NCBI GenBank assembly: GCA_903875465.1
Contig: CAIQWB010000135.1
Location: forward strand, 1 to 64,000
Source: an uncultured Verrucomicrobia subdivision 3 bacterium
GTDB taxonomy: Bacteria > Verrucomicrobiota > Verrucomicrobiia > Limisphaerales > UBA11358
DNA length: 64,000 bases
Reading direction: 5' to 3'
The translations under genes and the position numbers were made by a program. Below the pieces are notes generated by a model, which was not told where the DNA came from, did no database searches, and saw nothing but the letters and a program-made list of their open reading frames with translations. Within the stretch, counting starts at the first letter, position 1, and each line of letters opens with the position of its first letter. Positions 50,493 to 59,100 of this stretch are shown here, piece after piece.

Positions 50493-50528
50493 CAACCGCC
50501 GCGTGGGCCACCACGCGGCGGTTTGTTT
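50493..50528 (+). terminator. Rho-independent terminator
   Basis: aaccgccgcgtgg/ccacgcggcggtt stem followed by tgttttt. Confidence 0.8.
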
Positions 50529-50675
50529 TTGACGGGCAATCGACCGCACAAAAATGCGATGGCAACGGGTCATTAATAGTCCATATTGCCTAATGTCATT
50601 CCATTTCCCGACACTTGGCAAAGCCGGCAGCGGCACTGCCCCGCCGGGCGGGAATATGATTAACCGACAATTATT

Positions 50676-53600
50676 TTGCTTTTTGCCCTTGTGAAATTCG
50701 CCCTGCCTGCCGCCTCCGGTCATCGCCTCGTGCCCCTGCTATTTTTACTCGCCCTGTGGCTGGTGGCCAGTTTTCAACCGGCCCGGGGCGAGGCCATGTT
50801 GGAATTATTCCAGCAAACCTGGCCCCAGGTGACGCAGAAAATCCCGGAAATTGCCGAGGCTGGGTATGACAGTCTGTGGCTGCCCAACCCGGCCAAGGGC
50901 AACAGCGGGGCTTACTCCACGGGTTACGATGTGTTCGATCCCTTCGATCTGGGCAGCACGAACCAACAGGGCACCGTGGCCACCCGGTATGGCACCCAGT
51001 CTCAACTGATTCAAATGGTGCAAATGGCCCACCGGTTTGGCATCCGCGTTTATTTTGACAATGTGATGAATCACCGGGCCAGCACGGTGCCGGGATACCC
51101 GGGATCGGGCACAGCCACGAATTATTATCCCGGCCTGATTCCGCAGGATTTCCATTTGCAAACGGTCACGGGCGGGTACCAAAACTGGCCGTCGGTGAGC
51201 GATTATTGCAATGTGCAAAATGTGGAAAACCAGCCGCTGCTGGGCTTGTGCGATCTGGCCCAGGAACCGGGCACGCTCAACTGGAATTTCGGGGCGAATG
51301 TCGGCAACACCATTACCAAGCCGGTGTTTGTGCGGTTTCCGGGCCGGCCGGATTTGTACCAGGACACCAATGGCCCGCTGCTTGGCATTGGGTGGGGTGG
51401 CGCGGGCTGGCGGCCATTTGATGGTCATGGCCAGCCGGTCGCCGAGGATGTGTCCACGTATCTCTGCCGCGCGGTGGCGTGGACGCTGTACACCACGAAG
51501 TGCGACGGGTTCCGGCTGGATGCCGTGAAGCATGTGCCGGTGAGTTTTTTTGGCGGGGAAACCGGCCAGACAGATGACCCTTACTTTGCGGGTTACACGG
51601 GGGCCATTCAGGCGATGTACGATTATGCACATGGTTATGGCAGCAACGTGACGACGAATGGCTACTTGGAGAAGGATGGGAATCGCAACAGTCTTTTCAA
51701 CACCGAGGCGGCGCGCAATGACGCCATGATTTTCGGGGAATACGTTCCGTCCGCACTGGCGAACAACAATTTCAATGACTTCCTGAATTCCGGGCTGCGA
51801 TTGCTGAACTTTGCCTTATACAATCAAATGAATGCCGTTTTCAGCGGCACCTCGCTGGCCGGCATGGATGGACGGGATTACGCACCCCCGGGATCCAATT
51901 GCGATGGCAGCGGCAACTTCAGCATGGCGCAGGCGGTGAACCTGCCGCAAACCCAGGATGGCGACACGTGCTGTCCCGCAAACCAGGGCATGGAAGACGC
52001 CTACTTTTTCCTGCACGAAGGACTGCCGATGGTTTATTCCGATGGCTTCAACCATAACAGCGGCGGGGGCACCCCCATTGTGTCTGATGCCAATTTCCTG
52101 GGCGAATTCGGTGACAACACCATGCCGGATACCATGTATCTCCACCACCAACTCTCACGCGGCGGCACCTGGTCCCGTTGGAGCGACCAAAATATCGTGG
52201 CGTTTGAGCGTTATGATTATCGGGAGGGCAACGGGGCGCAGCCACAAACGCAGGCGGTGGCCTTGTTCGCCCTGAACACCAAGACCAGTTACCCGGGCGA
52301 CATCGCGTTCGATGACGGGGTTGGCCAGGCTTACGACGGTTATTACGGCGGGCAGTCCATCTCCAATTCCCGGGGCGTTGGCTTGGCGGTCGGGTTTGCA
52401 CCGGGATCGGTGCTGGTGCAACTGGCCAGTTCCTCCCCCACTGGCGGACGGGCCTACCAAAAATTATTGGTGCATGCCGCGACCTCCAGCCTCAGTGCAG
52501 CGCAGGCCTCCGTAAACAATGCCGATCCGACCCAGCGCCTGATTTATACCGGCGGCCAGACCATTCCCAGTGGCGGCGGGGCGATTGAACTTAACCTGCC
52601 CAGCAATGCCTGGGTGATGTATGGTTACCAATGGCCGGAGGCCAGCCGCGCGAATGTTGCCACCAACGCGATTGTGCTCCGGCAGGGGGGCCATGAAGCC
52701 CCGCGCCTGACCGTTTACCGGACGGACGGCCCCAACGGCGACCCGGGTTTCAACCCCGTTTATCCCTTCAAAATGGCGGGCCGGGTCGATGCATATGGGA
52801 ATGTCCTGGGCGGGGTGAATGTCTCCAATCTGACCTATGCCCTGGACATTCCCGTGGTGACAAACGCGAATTTCGACATTCTGGTGAACAGCGATGCCTC
52901 GGCCGTCAACACGCTGGTGAAGCTGGATGGCGGCACCGATTTGAACAGCCAGATGGGCCTGGGCCCCACGAATATGAGCAGCGGGCTGGCCCCCACCAAT
53001 TTCCCCGACTTCCGCGACAACAAGCCGGGCTATGCCAGCGATGTTTTCCTGGGATATGAACAGACTGTGTTTCAATTTCGCAATGGGCCGGAAAAATTTG
53101 CCGCCCGGAATACATTAAGCAACAACGTGGTTTCCCTGGGTGCGGAAACCTATCTCTACGTGGTGGGCGGAACCAGCACGGTGGTGCCGGGAACCGGTTA
53201 TGGCGCGGGCATCACGAATGCCACGGCAGCCTGGGTGTATCATGATCCCGGGGCGACCAATACCGCCCTGGCGCCCAACAACAGCAGCACCCAGCGCGTG
53301 CCCCTGAGTCCGGCGGCGGGTCAGACCGTCGATGTGTATATGAAAGTGGGCTACCAGTTTCAGGCGAACACCGGGTGTATTTATTACACCACGGATGGCT
53401 CCCAACCCGCCGGGGCTTTTGGGGTGGGCAAGGGAACCACCCAGGTGGTGCCCGCCTATTTTGTGAATCACGACAGTGCGCAGACCACTATTGACTGGTG
53501 GAAGAGCACCCTCCCGGCGCAGCCAGCCGGCACCTCGGTGCGCTACCTGGCGGCGTTTTTCAACAATGCCATTGGCCCCATTTCCGATGCCGAACGTTCA

Positions 53601-54728
53601 GGCTCCAAGTGGTACGGACTCAACCGAGCCGCCATCACCAACTTCAATCCCACCACAGCCACCGTGTGGTTGCACAACGATTTGAACGTGAACAACACCG
53701 TCACCGGCCTGCCCTCGGGCTTTCACATCCTCCGGGCGCGCACCTTCCTGCCGCGCACCAACCAGGCCAGTGTTTACAACACGTTCGCCCAGACATTTTA
53801 TTACGATGGCGCCCTGCCCACCGGGGCGATGGCGTTTCCCGCCAATGGCAGCAGCCTGACCACCCGCAGTTACACGGTGGTGATCCGTGCGGACAGCAAC
53901 GTCACCGGGGTGGACTTTAACCTGCAGGACAGCAATACCGCGAACGACGACCTGGTCACCGGCCAGCCCAATGGCAATGGCAACACTACGAATGGCTCCC
54001 CCGTCTTTGTGGCGGCCACCGCGATGACGCCGGATCCCACCTTGAGCGCGACCTACCCTAATTATCCGCAAGAATTCCGGTTCACCTACACGAACATACC
54101 CAGCAGCGGCACGGCCACGATCTTCGTGCGGCTGAAGGAATTTGCCACGAGTGTTTATACGAACCGCTCGACCTGGTTGACCACGACGGTCAACACCCTG
54201 GCCCCGGTGCAGGTGGTGGAGATTTCCAGCCCGGCCACCAATGGCGTGATCCTGCCCTACAGCACCAACAGCACCTATCTGCTCGCGGCGTGCTTCAGCA
54301 CCTCGCTCACCGGCAGCACCAACAATTTCAACATCCTGATCAACGGTGTGCTGCAACCCCAGACCGCGTACATCCTGCGCCCCAGCGGCCCCTGCACGGG
54401 CATGAAGGCGATCTACTACAACTGGAGTAATCCGCCGCTGGGCACCAACGTCATTCAGATTAGTTACACCAATAATTCACCGGTGCTGAGCGACACCCGC
54501 AGCGTGATCGTCGCCCCGCCCTTGCGCATGGCCAGCCTGGCCGGCAACAATCAATTGGTCGTCTGGGCCAGCGCGCCGGGGGTGAATTATCAAGTTCTGG
54601 CCACGACCAACCTGGCGCAACCGTTCCAACCCATCAGCACGGTGATCCCGGCTTCGGGGGCCTCAACGTTCTTCTACGACCCCAACCCCGCCCCGGCGAA
54701 GTTTTATGAAATCGAAATGCTGCCCTGA
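50676..54728 (+). CDS. Large secreted GH13-like alpha-amylase family protein with C-terminal accessory domains
   Basis: Signal-like LVPLLFLLALWLVASFQPARG; RVYFDNVMNH (region I), CDGFRLDAVKHV (region II), MIFGEYVPS (region III-like); long Ig/beta-rich C-terminal half. Confidence 0.85.
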   Translation: MLFALVKFALPAASGHRLVPLLFLLALWLVASFQPARGEAMLELFQQTWPQVTQKIPEIAEAGYDSLWLPNPAKGNSGAYSTGYDVFDPFDLGSTNQQGTVATRYGTQSQLIQMVQMAHRFGIRVYFDNVMNHRASTVPGYPGSGTATNYYPGLIPQDFHLQTVTGGYQNWPSVSDYCNVQNVENQPLLGLCDLAQEPGTLNWNFGANVGNTITKPVFVRFPGRPDLYQDTNGPLLGIGWGGAGWRPFDGHGQPVAEDVSTYLCRAVAWTLYTTKCDGFRLDAVKHVPVSFFGGETGQTDDPYFAGYTGAIQAMYDYAHGYGSNVTTNGYLEKDGNRNSLFNTEAARNDAMIFGEYVPSALANNNFNDFLNSGLRLLNFALYNQMNAVFSGTSLAGMDGRDYAPPGSNCDGSGNFSMAQAVNLPQTQDGDTCCPANQGMEDAYFFLHEGLPMVYSDGFNHNSGGGTPIVSDANFLGEFGDNTMPDTMYLHHQLSRGGTWSRWSDQNIVAFERYDYREGNGAQPQTQAVALFALNTKTSYPGDIAFDDGVGQAYDGYYGGQSISNSRGVGLAVGFAPGSVLVQLASSSPTGGRAYQKLLVHAATSSLSAAQASVNNADPTQRLIYTGGQTIPSGGGAIELNLPSNAWVMYGYQWPEASRANVATNAIVLRQGGHEAPRLTVYRTDGPNGDPGFNPVYPFKMAGRVDAYGNVLGGVNVSNLTYALDIPVVTNANFDILVNSDASAVNTLVKLDGGTDLNSQMGLGPTNMSSGLAPTNFPDFRDNKPGYASDVFLGYEQTVFQFRNGPEKFAARNTLSNNVVSLGAETYLYVVGGTSTVVPGTGYGAGITNATAAWVYHDPGATNTALAPNNSSTQRVPLSPAAGQTVDVYMKVGYQFQANTGCIYYTTDGSQPAGAFGVGKGTTQVVPAYFVNHDSAQTTIDWWKSTLPAQPAGTSVRYLAAFFNNAIGPISDAERSGSKWYGLNRAAITNFNPTTATVWLHNDLNVNNTVTGLPSGFHILRARTFLPRTNQASVYNTFAQTFYYDGALPTGAMAFPANGSSLTTRSYTVVIRADSNVTGVDFNLQDSNTANDDLVTGQPNGNGNTTNGSPVFVAATAMTPDPTLSATYPNYPQEFRFTYTNIPSSGTATIFVRLKEFATSVYTNRSTWLTTTVNTLAPVQVVEISSPATNGVILPYSTNSTYLLAACFSTSLTGSTNNFNILINGVLQPQTAYILRPSGPCTGMKAIYYNWSNPPLGTNVIQISYTNNSPVLSDTRSVIVAPPLRMASLAGNNQLVVWASAPGVNYQVLATTNLAQPFQPISTVIPASGASTFFYDPNPAPAKFYEIEMLP

Positions 54729-54877
54729 GAAGCGAATGGAGAAGGCCGCATGAGGAACGATGAAATTTTAGAATCGCCGGCAACAGCCTGCTTTTTCAGG
54801 ATTCATCCCGCGCCTCGCATAAATATGCGATAGCCAAGCCGGGTGCGATGCGCTATAACCAGCATAAACCCAAAATC

Positions 54878-55816
54878 ATGAACACCTCCATCAAACAGAC
54901 CACCTTGTTTTCAGCGGCTGCCGGGCGGCGCCGCTTGCTCAAAAACGTCTTCACGGCCGCCGGCCTGGCCGGGGCTGCCACGCTGGCAGTCCAGGCCCAA
55001 ATTACGGTCGACGGCACCCGGGACGCCGCTTATGGCGCGCCTTTGGCCACCCAAACGGTGAACACCGGTTTTGGTGACAGCACCGCCGGTGACGGCACTT
55101 CGGCCAACGGTTCCGAACTGGACGCCGGTTACGGCAAGATTGCCAATGGCAATCTGTACATCTTCCTGGCGGGAAACTTCCAAAACAATGGCAATCACGT
55201 CAATGTGTTCATTGCCGATGGCCGGGCCGGGCAAAGCACGCTGGCCGTGCCCGCCACCGGCACCTTGAAAGCCATGAATGGCTCGGTATTCAGCTCGGGC
55301 TTTCAAGCGACCTACGCGCTGGATCTCAATGACTATTCGGGCACCCTTTATGCTGAGGAATATGGCCTGACAGGCACGGCCTCGGGCGGGTATGTCGGTT
55401 CCGTCGGCCTCACGGGTGGCATCGGCTTCGGCACCCCGGGTCCCAATGGCATCACTTACGGTTTAAACAACCTGAACGCTGCGGGAGTGAATGGCAACAC
55501 CGGCACCGCAGCCGACCCGGCGGCGGCGAATGCGGTGGGCACCGGTTTGGAATTGAGCATTCCCCTCAGCCTGCTGGGCGATCCCACCGGCCCCATCGAG
55601 GTTCTGGCCGCGATTAACGGTGGCGGCGATACCTACCTTTCCAATCAGTTACTGCCCGGTTTGCCCGTCAGTTCGGGAAACCTCGGAGCCGCCACCTTCA
55701 ACTTCGGGTCCACACCCGGCCAATATTTCACCGTGCCTACCCCGGAACCCAGCACCCTGGCGCTGGGCACCCTGGCTGGCCTGGCCGGGCTCGTTGCCTT
55801 CCGCCGCCGGAAATAG
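54878..55816 (+). CDS. PEP-CTERM sorted secreted protein
   Basis: N-terminal hydrophobic leader; C-term VPTPEPSTLALGTLAGLAGLVAFRRRK. Confidence 0.88.
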   Translation: MNTSIKQTTLFSAAAGRRRLLKNVFTAAGLAGAATLAVQAQITVDGTRDAAYGAPLATQTVNTGFGDSTAGDGTSANGSELDAGYGKIANGNLYIFLAGNFQNNGNHVNVFIADGRAGQSTLAVPATGTLKAMNGSVFSSGFQATYALDLNDYSGTLYAEEYGLTGTASGGYVGSVGLTGGIGFGTPGPNGITYGLNNLNAAGVNGNTGTAADPAAANAVGTGLELSIPLSLLGDPTGPIEVLAAINGGGDTYLSNQLLPGLPVSSGNLGAATFNFGSTPGQYFTVPTPEPSTLALGTLAGLAGLVAFRRRK

Positions 55817-55856
55817 AACCGCTGCGGATTTGTTTTTCAACCATTCATTGTTTCCG

Positions 55857-55894
55857 AAGGTGCCCCCTGTTTTAGAAGGGGGCACCTTTTTTTT
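55857..55894 (+). terminator. Rho-independent terminator
   Basis: ggtgccccct/agggggcacc stem plus long T-run. Confidence 0.88.
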
Positions 55895-55989
55895 CACCAG
55901 CCAAACCTGACTGGCTGGCAGGTGAGCCCCACAAGGCCCTTGATTTCAAATCCTTTCCCGGGCAGTTTGGCCCCATCACATTCCTTTTT

Positions 55990-57105
55990 ATGCCATCGCT
56001 TAACTCTCGCGTTTTGACGCGGCTCATCCTCCTTATCATCGCCGGACTGGCTTCGCCCCGGTTTCCGGCCGCCGCCCAAACGCCTGGCACGGCCCCGGCG
56101 ACCGTTGCCCACCAGGCCTTGCCCCCACTCCCGGAGCCACAAAATGTGCCGCATCCGGGCCCCACAAACGATTTCCCCTATGTGCCCCAGGCCATTTTAC
56201 CCGGCGGGGTAGTGCTCCCGTTGTATGCGCCCGACTCGCCCCTATTGAACCAAGCCCGTGTTCGGGAAGCCGAAATCTATTCCCTGAACCGCGGCGTGCC
56301 GGGACGGATTGATTACATCGTCAACATCCACAACCCGTCCATTGAAATTCATCCGGCGGAACCGTGGCATAACACCGGCACGGCCATCATTCTAGCGGCG
56401 GGCGGTGGTCATCAGACCCTCAACGTGGGCCCGGAAGCCGTCACCCCGGCGGCTTTTTTTGCCAATTACGGCATCACGTCCGTCATCCTCCGCAATCGCT
56501 TGCGCAAGGATGGCTACAGCGTCCCCAAGGATGCGGTCAACGATGCCTTGCAAGCCATTCGCCTCGTGCGGGCGCACGCAGCGAACTGGCATATTGACCC
56601 CAACAAAATCGGCATAATGGGGTTTTCCGCCGGGGCCGAACTCGCCGCCGCCGCCGGGCTGCAATATCAGACCTTTGACACCCAAAACACCCAGCCCGGC
56701 GATCCGCTGACCGGCGTGACCGCGCGTCCCGATTTCGTGGGTTTGGTTTATCCCGGACCCACCCCCTTCAGCCTCAACACCAACGGCCCGACCGTGATTC
56801 CTCCGGACATGCCGCCTTCGTTCCTCGTTTGCGCCAGCTCGGGCGACCGGGTGCATGCCGCTTGGGCCGACGCCTATTTTGGGGGGATGCTCAAGCAAAG
56901 CGTGCCCAACCTGGAAATGCATATGTACGGTCGCGGCGGGCATGGCGGCGGCTTCAGCGACCGCAACGACACCCCGTTCGGCACCTGGCAGTTTCGCTTC
57001 ATCGACTGGTTTCGCGATCTGGGCTTTTTAAACAAACCGGGCGTGGAAACCCAGGCGGCGAAAGACGTGCAGGCTTATGTAAGCCAGCAAGCCAAATTTA
57101 AATAA
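55990..57105 (+). CDS. Secreted alpha/beta hydrolase (acetylesterase/BD-FAE-like)
   Basis: TAIILAAGGGHQTL; IGIMGFSAGAELAAAAG nucleophile elbow; signal peptide. Confidence 0.85.
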   Translation: MPSLNSRVLTRLILLIIAGLASPRFPAAAQTPGTAPATVAHQALPPLPEPQNVPHPGPTNDFPYVPQAILPGGVVLPLYAPDSPLLNQARVREAEIYSLNRGVPGRIDYIVNIHNPSIEIHPAEPWHNTGTAIILAAGGGHQTLNVGPEAVTPAAFFANYGITSVILRNRLRKDGYSVPKDAVNDALQAIRLVRAHAANWHIDPNKIGIMGFSAGAELAAAAGLQYQTFDTQNTQPGDPLTGVTARPDFVGLVYPGPTPFSLNTNGPTVIPPDMPPSFLVCASSGDRVHAAWADAYFGGMLKQSVPNLEMHMYGRGGHGGGFSDRNDTPFGTWQFRFIDWFRDLGFLNKPGVETQAAKDVQAYVSQQAKFK

Positions 57106-57350
57106 CCGCACCCCGCTGCGCGAAACCAGCCAGGAAGTGCGGAAGGCGGGGCCTGGCAACGCGCGCAACGGCGGGGTTAACCAACCTCAATACGACCTTG
57201 ATTCTGGCCAAGCCTCAGGACAGCATAGAGCAGTAAAAAAGTATCAATCCAAACGGCTGCGGCCACTGATGCATCGCCCGTCCGCTGGCCGGCCCAGCCG
57301 CTTAAACGTGCCCGTTTTGCCAACAACTACGGGTGGCAGAATCACGTCCA

Positions 57351-58625
57351 ATGTTATGCAAGGCCACCAAGCCTAGAACCCGCCCCATCTTGAAATTTAC
57401 CCGCTACCAACAGTTTGTGGTCGCCCTGCTGGCCTTCCTGCAATTCACGGTCATTCTCGACTTCATGATTCTCTCGCCGTTGGGAGCCATCCTGTTGCCC
57501 GAGCTGAATATCGCCACCGCCCAATTTGGCCTGCTGGTTTCGGTGTACGCCTTGAGTGCGGGCGCTTCGGGATTGCTGACGGCCGGGTTCGCGGACAAAT
57601 TTGACCGCAAGCGGCTCCTGCTCTTTTTCTACGCCGGGTTTATCCTGGGCACCGCGCTTTGCGGGCTGGCCACGAGCTATCATGGGCTGCTGGCGGCGCG
57701 CGTTGTCACTGGCATTTTCGGCGGCGTCATTGGGTCCATCAGCCTGGCCATCGCCGCCGACCTGTTCCCCTTGGAAATGCGGGGCCGGGTGATGGGTGTG
57801 GTGCAAACCGCCTTTGCCGCCAGTCAGGTGCTGGGGCTGCCGATTGGCCTCTGGCTCGCCAATCATTGGGGCTGGCATGCGCCCTTTTTCATGATCGCCG
57901 GCCTCGGCGCGGCGGTGGGTTTCATCATCGCCTGGGGCCTGCGCCCGATTGATGCCCACTTGAAGATCAAAAATGACCGCAGCGCCTGGCAGCATCTGTT
58001 TAAAACCGTTTCCAAACCGGTCTACCTGCGCGGCTTCGCCGCCACCATTCTCCTGGCCACTGGTGGTTTTATGTTGATGCCCTTTGGCTCCGCCTACACG
58101 GTCAATAATCTGGGCATTCCCCTCATCCACCTCCCGCTGATTTATTTGGTGACCGGCATTTGCACCATCATCACCGGTCCGCTGGTGGGTCGCTGGAGCG
58201 ACCGGATCGGCAAATATCCCATCTTTTTTGGCGGCACCGTGCTGGGCATGATCATGGTGACGATTTATTGCCATCTGGGCCTGACGCCGCTGTGGTTGGT
58301 CATGCTCGTGAATGTGCTGCTGTTCATCGGCATCTCCGGCCGGATGATTGCCACCTCGGCCCTCATCTCCGCCGTGCCCGACCTGAACGATCGCGGGGCC
58401 TTCATGTCGGTGAATTCCGCGCTGCAACAATTCTCCGGTGGCATCGCCTCCGCCCTCGCCGGCTTGATTGTGGTGCAAACTCCGGGCGGGCGGCTTGACC
58501 ACTACGGCCTCCTCGGCGGGGTGGTTGTGGCCGCCATGCTCATCACCCTGGTCCTGATGTATTCGGTCCACCAAATCGTGCAGGCCAAAACGAAGACCGC
58601 ACCGGTGCCGCCCCAACCTGCCTGA
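57351..58625 (+). CDS. Major facilitator superfamily transporter
   Basis: 12-TM pattern; FADKFDRKRLLLFFYAGFILGTALCGLA; GRWSDRIGKYPIFFGG. Confidence 0.9.
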   Translation: MLCKATKPRTRPILKFTRYQQFVVALLAFLQFTVILDFMILSPLGAILLPELNIATAQFGLLVSVYALSAGASGLLTAGFADKFDRKRLLLFFYAGFILGTALCGLATSYHGLLAARVVTGIFGGVIGSISLAIAADLFPLEMRGRVMGVVQTAFAASQVLGLPIGLWLANHWGWHAPFFMIAGLGAAVGFIIAWGLRPIDAHLKIKNDRSAWQHLFKTVSKPVYLRGFAATILLATGGFMLMPFGSAYTVNNLGIPLIHLPLIYLVTGICTIITGPLVGRWSDRIGKYPIFFGGTVLGMIMVTIYCHLGLTPLWLVMLVNVLLFIGISGRMIATSALISAVPDLNDRGAFMSVNSALQQFSGGIASALAGLIVVQTPGGRLDHYGLLGGVVVAAMLITLVLMYSVHQIVQAKTKTAPVPPQPA

Positions 58626-58627
58626 CC

Positions 58628-58963
58628 TCAGGAATCCCCCTCCTGCAGCCCCGTTTTCCAGACCACATCGCACTTCTGGCAATAAAACAGAAAATCCCGT
58701 TTCCGCGCCGGGTCCTTATGGCGCGGCAACCGGGCCTGGCATTGCGGACACTGATAACGCCCCAGCACCCGATGGTGCAAGACCGCCAGACTGGTAATCA
58801 TGGCGACAAGAATGACGCAAAACAGGACCACCCCGAGCCGCTCATGCTTCTCCATGCAAGCGCCGAGGACAATCATTCCCAAAAACGAGGATCCCAGAAA
58901 GATGCCCATCAGCGGCGCCAAAAAGCGCTCAGCGAAAGTCGGGTCGTCTTTTTCAATGGCCAT
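58628..58963 (-). CDS. Small membrane protein with zinc-ribbon-like C-terminus
   Basis: Two TM segments; YQCPQCQARLPRHKDPARKRDFLFYCQKCDVVW. Confidence 0.65.
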   Translation of the reverse strand: MAIEKDDPTFAERFLAPLMGIFLGSSFLGMIVLGACMEKHERLGVVLFCVILVAMITSLAVLHHRVLGRYQCPQCQARLPRHKDPARKRDFLFYCQKCDVVWKTGLQEGDS

Positions 58964-59100
58964 GGCACACCTAAGATCCCAACTCAGAAATGCAACTCAC
59001 GACGCGGCAGGCAATCGCCCCAGGCGGGTCATCCCCGGAAAGCATCATCCCAGTTTTAGGCCCTGGCCAGCGAATATCCGGGGTACCCGGCATTGAAGGG

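Noticed and set aside
57354-58682. 442-aa minus ORF opposite the MFS transporter
   Set aside because: Antisense shadow ORF; the + strand frame has obvious MFS motifs and TM pattern.
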